Shown: in pieces, positions 1 through 4,126 of the stretch | Layout: each line of letters begins with the position of its first letter | Position numbering within the stretch: position 1 is the stretch's first letter | DNA from: Gammaproteobacteria bacterium | Lineage (GTDB): Bacteria > Pseudomonadota > Gammaproteobacteria > Natronospirales > REEB76 | Assembly: GCA_028871235.1 (NCBI GenBank) | Contig: JAGWNO010000108.1 | Span: forward strand, 1-6,980 | Length of the DNA stretch: 6,980 nucleotides | Direction: 5' to 3' | Program-made: the position numbers and the translations under genes | Notes under the pieces: generated by a model | What the model saw: only the letters and a program-made list of their open reading frames with translations | Told to the model about the DNA's origin: nothing | Databases searched by the model: none

Positions 1-56
1 CCCGTGGGCCGCATCCCCGAAAGCACGCGTTGATTGTCAGACGGAATGGAATTCAA
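1..56 (-). CDS. trpS: Tryptophan-tRNA ligase, N-terminal fragment (runs off left edge)
   Basis: Only the first 18 codons plus two bases are in the window. TrpS charges tRNA-Trp with tryptophan in the cytoplasm. The visible N-terminus reads (M)NSIPSDNQRVLSGMRPTG; the stretch RVLSGMRPTG is the first beta-strand and loop of the class Ic Rossmann fold in the GMRPTG-type bacterial TrpS, just before the HIGH-like motif, which lies outside the window. No ATG is available before this block. The best start is TTG at 54-56, placed 5 nt after a perfect AGGAGG at 62-67. That Shine-Dalgarno overlaps the TAG stop of the M50 gene (66-68), so translation is probably coupled to it. The order yciO, M50 protease, trpS is one I recall as common in Gammaproteobacteria. 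Identity rests on a short peptide plus context, but the motif is distinctive. Confidence 0.85.
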   Translation of the reverse strand, partial: MNSIPSDNQRVLSGMRPT

Positions 57-61
57 CAGGT

Positions 62-67
62 CCTCCT
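62..67 (-). promoter_or_regulatory. Shine-Dalgarno of trpS, overlapping the M50 gene stop
   Basis: On the minus strand the bases TAGGAGGA combine the TAG stop of the M50 protease (66-68) with a perfect AGGAGG ribosome-binding site (62-67). It lies 5 nt before TTG at 54-56. It is the strongest Shine-Dalgarno I see in the window and decides the trpS start. The overlap suggests terminating ribosomes hand over directly to trpS. Confidence 0.8.
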
Positions 68-716
68 AGGACAGGCCGGTAAGCGGCGACAGCAGCAGGC
101 TCTGCAACCAGAAGATGGGCGGGCCCAGCAGGTAATCCAGCAGATGGGTCAACATGAGCGCGGCGATGATGAATAAACCATAGGGCTCGATGCGATCCAT
201 GAGACGCGCAGCGGAGGAGGACAACACACCCGCCAGCACCCGCCCGCCATCCAGCGGCGGTACCGGCAGAAGATTCAGGATCATCAGCACCACGTTGACG
301 CTGACACCGGCGATCCCCATGTAGAACAGCGGCGCCAGGGACGGCCGGTTGAACAGCGCCACCACCCAGGCCAGCGCCGCCCAGGCGATGCCCATGCACA
401 GGTTGGCCACGGGTCCGGCCAAGGCCACGATAGCCATGCCTTTGCGCGGGTTTCTGAAATTGCGGGGGCTCACCGGCACCGGCTTGGCCCAGCCGAAGAC
501 GAAACCGGTGGTAAAGAACAACAGCGCCGGGATGATCACGGTGCCCAGCGGATCGATGTGCTTGAGCGGGTTTACTGTCAGCCGGCCCAGCATGCGCGCC
601 GTGGGGTCTCCCAGGCGGTTGGCCACCCAGCCATGGGCGACTTCATGCAGGGTGATGGCGAACAGCACCGGCGGGGCCCAGATGATAATTTTCTGAATCA
701 GGTTGAACTCAGGCAT
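66..716 (-). CDS. Site-2 protease family M50 membrane metalloprotease
   Basis: A 216-residue polytopic inner-membrane protein of peptidase family M50, compact class without a PDZ domain (the YwhC / Rip-like group). The zinc-binding HEVAH motif is at residues 24-28 (H24, E25, H28) in the first membrane segment. The second metal-ligand motif is LLPVPPLDGGRVL at about 149-161, with D156 as the third ligand. Hydrophobic segments lie near 9-24, 56-73, 96-122, 132-151 and 178-198. NPLKHIDPLGT at 49-59 is also typical. Members are predicted to cleave transmembrane segments, but the substrate is unknown and no regulatory target is adjacent. The start ATG gives the usual family N-terminus. There is no Shine-Dalgarno upstream, but a TATAAT lies 6 nt before the ATG. 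The gene follows yciO with a 30-nt gap, and its stop overlaps the trpS ribosome-binding site. The family call is firm; the physiological role is unknown. Confidence 0.95.
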   Translation of the reverse strand: MPEFNLIQKIIIWAPPVLFAITLHEVAHGWVANRLGDPTARMLGRLTVNPLKHIDPLGTVIIPALLFFTTGFVFGWAKPVPVSPRNFRNPRKGMAIVALAGPVANLCMGIAWAALAWVVALFNRPSLAPLFYMGIAGVSVNVVLMILNLLPVPPLDGGRVLAGVLSSSAARLMDRIEPYGLFIIAALMLTHLLDYLLGPPIFWLQSLLLSPLTGLS

Positions 717-722
717 CGGCCC

Positions 723-750
723 ATTATACAGGGTCGCCCCGCGCCTTCAG
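723..750 (-). promoter_or_regulatory. Possible promoter for the M50 gene and trpS
   Basis: The 30-nt gap between yciO and the M50 gene holds a perfect TATAAT at 723-728 on the minus strand. A weak -35, CTGAAG at 745-750 (3 of 6 matches to TTGACA, 16-nt spacer), overlaps the yciO stop. Transcription from this box would begin about 6-7 nt downstream, at or next to the M50 start codon at 716, giving a leaderless or near-leaderless mRNA. The -10 match is exact but the -35 is poor, so this may be a chance AT-rich patch. Confidence 0.35.
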
Positions 751-1373
751 CCTGGCTGGAATAGTGCCGGATCACCCCGACCGATGCGCGCCAGCACCAG
801 CCTGTCGCCTGACAGGTCCACTACCGTAGTGGGCTCGAATCCGCAGGGACCGCCATCGATGACCAATTCCACCAAGTGCTGCAGACGCGCGCGCATCTCC
901 TCCGGGTCGGTCAGCGGCGTATCCTCACCAGGCATGATCAGTGTTGAACTCATGAGGGGCTCCCTGAGCTCCGCAAGGATCGCCTGTGGAACCCGGTGTG
1001 CCGGAACGCGGATGCCGATGGTCTTGCGTTTAGGATGCTGCAGCCGGCGTGGCACCCCGTGGGTGGCGCGCAGGATGAAGGTATACGGTCCCGGCGTGCA
1101 GGCTTTCAGCAGCCGGAAGGTGGGGTTATCCACCCGCGCGTAGCTGGCGATCTCCGCCAGATCGCGGCACACCAGCGTGAAATTGTGGTCGCGGCCGGCG
1201 GCGCGGATGGCACGGATGCGCTCCATGGCAGTCTTATCGCCCACCAGGCAACCCAGGGCATAACAGGAATCGGTGGGGTAAACCACCACCGCGCCGGCGT
1301 GCAGGATCTCCACTGTGCGGTGCACCAGCCGGGGCTGGGGATCAAGCGGATGTATGCTGAAAAACTGGCTCAT
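747..1373 (-). CDS. yciO: YciO, Sua5/YciO/YrdC-domain protein (threonylcarbamoyl-AMP synthase-like)
   Basis: A 208-residue cytoplasmic protein of the Sua5/YrdC fold, closest to E. coli YciO (206 aa as I recall), including the shared start MSQFF-IHP. Motifs in order: VVYPTDS at 30-36, HNFTL at 63-67, TPGPYTFIL at 93-101, KRKTIGIRVP at 115-124 (nucleotide/phosphate-binding basic strand), SST at 142-144 and PTTVVDL at 181-187. Sua5/TsaC enzymes make threonylcarbamoyl-AMP from threonine, bicarbonate and ATP for t6A37 in ANN-decoding tRNAs. YciO is a separate subfamily that is not thought simply to replace TsaC, so its physiological reaction is less certain. It is the first gene of a minus-strand group with the M50 protease and trpS, and is divergent from yciB. 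The upstream 91 nt contain no clear Shine-Dalgarno. Family identity is near certain; the exact activity is inferred. Confidence 0.95.
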   Translation of the reverse strand: MSQFFSIHPLDPQPRLVHRTVEILHAGAVVVYPTDSCYALGCLVGDKTAMERIRAIRAAGRDHNFTLVCRDLAEIASYARVDNPTFRLLKACTPGPYTFILRATHGVPRRLQHPKRKTIGIRVPAHRVPQAILAELREPLMSSTLIMPGEDTPLTDPEEMRARLQHLVELVIDGGPCGFEPTTVVDLSGDRLVLARIGRGDPALFQPG

Positions 1374-1464
1374 CAGGATCGTCGGCTGGAAAACCGCTCA
1401 GGTGCCCGCCGCGTATCGGGCGGATGCGCTATGATAACGTCCTTTATCGCCACCATCGCCGTCC
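1374..1464. promoter_or_regulatory. Divergent yciO/yciB intergenic region
   Basis: This 91-nt gap must hold the start signals for yciO (minus) and the yciB operon (plus). On the plus strand TATGAT at 1430-1435 is a fair -10 about 30 nt before the yciB ATG, but no convincing -35 sits 16-18 nt upstream. On the minus strand I find no good -10/-35 pair. Neither start codon has a recognisable Shine-Dalgarno. I therefore infer promoters here from gene orientation rather than from clear sequence motifs. Confidence 0.4.
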
Positions 1465-2001
1465 ATGTCCGCTGCCCTGGAATTCCTGCTACTCGGCGCG
1501 TTTTTCGCCAGTTACCTGTGGAAAGGCATCTTCTTCGCCACCGGCGTGCTCATGGCTGGGAGCGTGCTGGTGCTGGCAGCGTCATTCTGGCGTACCCGAA
1601 AATTTGAGCCGTTGCCGCTCGCCGTGACCATACTGGTGCTGCTGCTGGGTGGCGTCACCCTGCTGCTGCACGATCCGGTATTCATCAAGTGGAAGTTTTC
1701 AATAATAGAATGGCTGTTCGGCGGCGTGTTCATCGCCACCCACTTCATGCGGCGTCCGCTGGTGCAGCGCATGCTGGATGCCCAGATCAGGTTGCCGGCA
1801 CCGGTATGGAAGCGGCTCAATCTCATGTGGGCCAGTTTTTTCCTGCTGCTGGGCAGCGTGAACGTCTACGTGCTCTACCATTTCGATACCGCTGACTGGG
1901 TAAAATTCAAGGTATGGTGGTCCACCGGAGCCATGCTGGTATTCGTGGTATCACAGGCGTTATACATGAGCCGCCACATCGAGACGGAGAATATATCCTG
2001 A
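1465..2001 (+). CDS. yciB: YciB / septation protein A, inner-membrane protein
   Basis: A 178-residue polytopic protein of the YciB (IspZ, septation protein A) family; E. coli YciB is about 179 aa. Hydrophobic segments lie near 5-18, 21-41, 51-68, 79-94, 118-138 and 150-167. Family signatures are FIKWKFSIIEWLFG (73-86), RRPLVQRML (96-104) and PVWKRLNLMWASFFLLLG (113-130). In enterics YciB interacts with cell-division and elongation proteins and affects envelope synthesis and septation; in Shigella its homologue was linked to intercellular spread. The start ATG gives the expected N-terminus MSAALEFLLL and has no obvious Shine-Dalgarno. It is the first gene of a tight plus-strand run with yciI two bases downstream. 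The old name ispZ reflects a link to isoprenoids that I would not rely on. Confidence 0.95.
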   Translation: MSAALEFLLLGAFFASYLWKGIFFATGVLMAGSVLVLAASFWRTRKFEPLPLAVTILVLLLGGVTLLLHDPVFIKWKFSIIEWLFGGVFIATHFMRRPLVQRMLDAQIRLPAPVWKRLNLMWASFFLLLGSVNVYVLYHFDTADWVKFKVWWSTGAMLVFVVSQALYMSRHIETENIS

Positions 2002-2003
2002 GT

Positions 2004-2303
2004 ATGTGGTACGCCATCATATCCGAGGATGTGCCCGGCAGCCTGGCGAAGCGTACGCAGGCGCGGGCAGCGCATCTGGCACGGCTCGAACAACTGAAAA
2101 ATGCCGGTCGTCTGCTGCTGGCGGGTCCGCATCCGACGATCGATGCGGAAGACCCTGGTCCGGGCGGTTTCACCGGCAGCCTGGTGGTGGCGGAATTCCA
2201 GTCACTGGCTGCAGCCCAGACCTGGGCGGATGAGGATCCCTACGGAGCCGCAGGTGTGTATGCGCACGTCACCGTCAAGCCGTTCCGCAAGGTGCTGCCG
2301 TGA
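2004..2303 (+). CDS. yciI: YciI family protein
   Basis: A 99-residue cytoplasmic protein of the YciI family, which has a ferredoxin-like alpha/beta fold related to dimeric muconolactone-isomerase-like proteins and a proposed His/Asp-centred site. Hallmarks are MWYAII at the N-terminus, RAAHLARLEQL at 21-31 with the conserved H24, GRLLLAGPHP at 35-44, GFTGSLVVAEF and DPYGAAGVYAHVTVKPF near the C-terminus. No reaction is established for these small stand-alone members. The reading frame is open upstream into yciB, but ATG 2004 gives the standard family N-terminus and length, two bases after the yciB stop; a GGAGA about 13 nt upstream is a poor Shine-Dalgarno, so translation is probably coupled to yciB. 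The stop overlaps the start of bolA. Pairing of yciI with yciB also occurs in E. coli. Confidence 0.95.
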   Translation: MWYAIISEDVPGSLAKRTQARAAHLARLEQLKNAGRLLLAGPHPTIDAEDPGPGGFTGSLVVAEFQSLAAAQTWADEDPYGAAGVYAHVTVKPFRKVLP

Positions 2304-2569
2304 ATCCGGAACTCAGCAGCCGTATCCGCCGACAGCTACAGGCCGCCTTCAGGCCGCTGGAGCTGGATATCCGCGATGATGGCGCGTTGCATGCCGGACA
2401 TGCCCATGCCGGTGAGGGACACTACCACGTGCGTATCGTCTCCATGGCGTTCGCCACCCAGCCGCAGCTGCAACGCCACCGCATGGTGTACGCGGCGCTC
2501 GCTGATCTCCTGAAAACTGACGTGCATGCCCTGAGCATCAAAGCGCTGGCCCCCGGCGAATCCCCTTAG
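2300..2569 (+). CDS. BolA family protein
   Basis: An 89-residue cytoplasmic protein of the BolA family (class II KH-like fold). The key stretch is VRIVSMAF at 44-51 followed by RHRMVYAALADLL at 59-71 and DVHALSIKAL at 74-83, with the near-invariant C-terminal H76. The beta1-beta2 loop at 31-43 carries five histidines (31, 34, 36, 41, 43) and there is no cysteine, pointing to a His-liganded [2Fe-2S] partner of monothiol glutaredoxin rather than a Cys type; that is inference. BolA proteins act in Fe-S cluster trafficking and, in E. coli, in stress morphology and transcription. The GTG start at 2300-2302 overlaps the yciI stop in a GTGA, which implies coupled translation. No glutaredoxin gene is in view. 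It could correspond to BolA or to the YrbA/IbaG branch; the HRMVY motif favours a BolA-like assignment. Confidence 0.92.
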   Translation: MNPELSSRIRRQLQAAFRPLELDIRDDGALHAGHAHAGEGHYHVRIVSMAFATQPQLQRHRMVYAALADLLKTDVHALSIKALAPGESP

Positions 2570-2593
2570 CTTTTCACTCCACAAGGAACTTCC

Positions 2594-3472
2594 ATGCGTA
2601 TGCCCATCCGCTCCATCCTGCTTATCGCCGCTATTGCGGCGCTGGCTGCCTGCTCCGCGAAGCAGAACACGGCCGACACCTCCAGCGTGCTCGCTAGCGT
2701 GAACGGCACACCCATCACCAATGACATGTTCCGTGCCTACGTGCGCAGCCTGGCCGGAGGCCAGGAACCGCAGCTGGACCAGCAAAAGCGCCAGCTGGTG
2801 CTGAATCGCCTCGTGGACATGCAAGTGTTGGCGCAACAGGCGAAAAAGACCGGACTAACCAAGGACCCCAAGGTGGCGGCCGACCTGCAGGTGCAACAGG
2901 CCGGACTGCTGGCCCAGGAGATGGTGCAGCAGTACCTGAGCCAGCATCCCGTCACCGATGCGCAGCTCAAGGCTGAATACCAGGCACGCATCCAGTCCAT
3001 GCCCGGCACGGAATACCGCGCACGCCACATCCTGGTGGCGGACGAGAAACAGGCGCAGGATATCATCACCCAGCTGAACCACGGCGCCAGTTTCGCCAAG
3101 CTGGCGGAGAAGTATTCCAAGGATGGCTCCGCCAAGAACGGCGGCGAACTGGGCTGGTTCAGCCCGGCGGATATGGTGCCGCAATTTTCCCAGGCGTTGA
3201 TGCAGCTCAAGAAAGGCGCATACACCAAGCAGCCGGTGCACACCCAGTTCGGTTGGCACGTCATCCAACTGGAGGACACCCGGGCATTACCGCCGCCAAG
3301 CATGGATTCGGTTCGCGACCAGCTCATGAACGAGCTGCAGGGCAAGGCGGTGGAAGCCTACATCAACAGTTTGCGCGGTTCCGCCAAAGTGGACATGAAT
3401 CTGCCTGCCGCGGCCACTGCCAAAACGGTCGTTCCGGCCGCCCCCGGCACGCCGCCCGCCACCAAACCGTGA
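2594..3472 (+). CDS. Parvulin-type peptidyl-prolyl cis-trans isomerase, lipoprotein
   Basis: A 292-residue exported folding factor. The signal peptide ends in a lipobox LAAC with lipidated C20; the following Ser (not Asp) predicts sorting to the outer membrane. A SurA/PrsA-like N-terminal helical region spans about 32-125 (ASVNGTPITNDMFRAYV opens it). One parvulin rotamase domain covers about 141-228, with RARHILV at 142-148, GGELGWF at 183-189 and FGWHVIQLE at 219-227. The tail from about 270 is Ala/Pro/Thr-rich and probably disordered. The layout is PrsA/PpiC-like with one rotamase domain; SurA normally has two. Start ATG 2594 has AAGGAA at 2583-2588; an in-frame ATG two codons on is a less well-spaced alternative. 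It is last in the yciB-yciI-bolA run, 24 nt after bolA, and ends before a strong hairpin. Clients are unknown. Confidence 0.93.
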   Translation: MRMPIRSILLIAAIAALAACSAKQNTADTSSVLASVNGTPITNDMFRAYVRSLAGGQEPQLDQQKRQLVLNRLVDMQVLAQQAKKTGLTKDPKVAADLQVQQAGLLAQEMVQQYLSQHPVTDAQLKAEYQARIQSMPGTEYRARHILVADEKQAQDIITQLNHGASFAKLAEKYSKDGSAKNGGELGWFSPADMVPQFSQALMQLKKGAYTKQPVHTQFGWHVIQLEDTRALPPPSMDSVRDQLMNELQGKAVEAYINSLRGSAKVDMNLPAAATAKTVVPAAPGTPPATKP

Positions 3473-3500
3473 TCAGCCCACGGGGGTAGTTGTTGATAAA

Positions 3501-3532
3501 GCCAACGGCCAGCCGCAACGCTGGCCGTTGGC
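3501..3532. terminator. Perfect 12-bp hairpin between convergent genes
   Basis: GCCAACGGCCAG (3501-3512) and CTGGCCGTTGGC (3521-3532) are exact reverse complements around an 8-nt loop. The element lies between the stop of the prolyl isomerase gene (plus, 3472) and the stop of the DUF1499 gene (minus, 3545-3543). Read on the minus strand the stem is followed by TTTATCAAC, a short U-tract. On the plus strand no T-run follows. It most likely terminates the minus-strand transcript intrinsically and may also stop or protect the plus-strand mRNA. Confidence 0.75.
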
Positions 3533-3542
3533 GCCGGCCTGC

Positions 3543-4043
3543 TCAACCACGCTGCTGTTGCAGCGCATTAAACACGGCCCGCAGTCTTTCAAGGCGCGCG
3601 CGGTTGGCACCGATATCCAGCAGGCCGAGACGCGCGATGGAGCGCATCTCGATCATGTGCATACCCGGCACCAGGTAGAACTCCACCTCGTCCACCGCAT
3701 TCGCCGGTTGGTAATAATATTCGGAGGCGCGATCGGTCCTGTCGCTGGTTGGATAGGCGACTCGCAAATAATTGCGGTGGCTGGAAACGATATTCCCCGG
3801 CCCAGCCGAATTGACCGCCGCGATGAGATCAGTACGGGCCTGGTCGCGGGTGCTGGTATAGGTGAGTGGCGCAATGTAGCGTTGCGGATCCTGATCCTGC
3901 GTGGACACGCAATCGCGGCGTGGCGGACAAGGCGCGAGCCGACCTTCGCGCACGCCGAAATCCGGCGCCAGCACCGTGCTGCAGGCACTCACAGCCAGGG
4001 CTGTAAATGCAAGCAGCAGAACCCCCACGCGCCGCATGCTCAT
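3543..4043 (-). CDS. DUF1499 family lipoprotein
   Basis: A 166-residue protein with a lipoprotein signal: MSMRR, a hydrophobic core to about residue 19, and lipobox VSAC with C21 followed by Ser, predicting outer-membrane sorting. The mature part matches DUF1499 as I know it: APCPPRRDCVSTQ at 37-49, with two Cys (39 and 45) probably disulfide-bonded in the periplasm; RYIAPLTY at 55-62; VDEVEFYL at 117-124; and RSIARLGLLDIGANRARLERLR at 134-155 in place of the usual RSASR-G--D-G-NR block. No biochemical function is established. Two in-frame ATGs lie two codons apart (4043 and 4037); neither has a Shine-Dalgarno, so the first is kept. It follows ligA by 82 nt, a gap with a possible promoter inside an inverted repeat, so it may be transcribed separately from smc-zipA-ligA. 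It ends at a hairpin terminator. Confidence 0.88.
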   Translation of the reverse strand: MSMRRVGVLLLAFTALAVSACSTVLAPDFGVREGRLAPCPPRRDCVSTQDQDPQRYIAPLTYTSTRDQARTDLIAAVNSAGPGNIVSSHRNYLRVAYPTSDRTDRASEYYYQPANAVDEVEFYLVPGMHMIEMRSIARLGLLDIGANRARLERLRAVFNALQQQRG

Positions 4044-4084
4044 GATTTTATCGCCGGCCCCGCGCCCATTTTATCTGCCTCGTC

Positions 4085-4125
4085 TGTCAGGTGGTTATTT
4101 TATATCCAAATCCAACCGGCTGACA
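4085..4125. repeat. Imperfect 12-bp inverted repeat after the ligA stop
   Basis: TGTCAGGTGGTT (4085-4096) and AACCGGCTGACA (4114-4125) are reverse complements at 10 of 12 positions, separated by 17 bp of AT-rich DNA. The outer 6 bp and inner 4 bp pair exactly. The element begins directly after the ligA stop codon (4126-4128) and precedes the DUF1499 gene. No T-run follows it on the minus strand, so it is a poor intrinsic terminator; an operator flanking the putative promoter is an alternative. Confidence 0.5.
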
Positions 4126-4126
4126 T
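4097..4126 (-). promoter_or_regulatory. Candidate promoter for the DUF1499 gene
   Basis: On the minus strand ATGTCA at 4121-4126 (4 of 6 matches to TTGACA) is followed, after 16 nt, by TATAAA at 4099-4104, within a longer TATAAAAT box ending at 4097. The predicted start is near 4092, about 50 nt before the ATG at 4043. The -10 sits in the centre of the inverted repeat at 4085-4125. The prediction is from motif matching only. Confidence 0.35.

Noticed and set aside
37..399. Minus-strand open frame overlapping the M50 gene in another frame
   Set aside because: It is a same-strand alternative frame rich in Gly/Ala/Arg with no motif; the HEVAH-containing frame is the gene.
996..1607. Long plus-strand open frame antisense to yciO and running into yciB
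   Set aside because: It overlaps two confidently identified genes, its translation is low-complexity His/Gly/Arg-rich, and it has no recognisable domain. It is a G+C-driven shadow.
1914..2003. Upstream extension of the yciI reading frame inside yciB
   Set aside because: The extra 30 residues would overlap yciB out of frame, and YciI proteins begin at the M-Y motif encoded from 2004.
2336..3345. Minus-strand open frames antisense to bolA and the prolyl isomerase
   Set aside because: Both plus-strand proteins have clear family motifs; the antisense products have no recognisable features.
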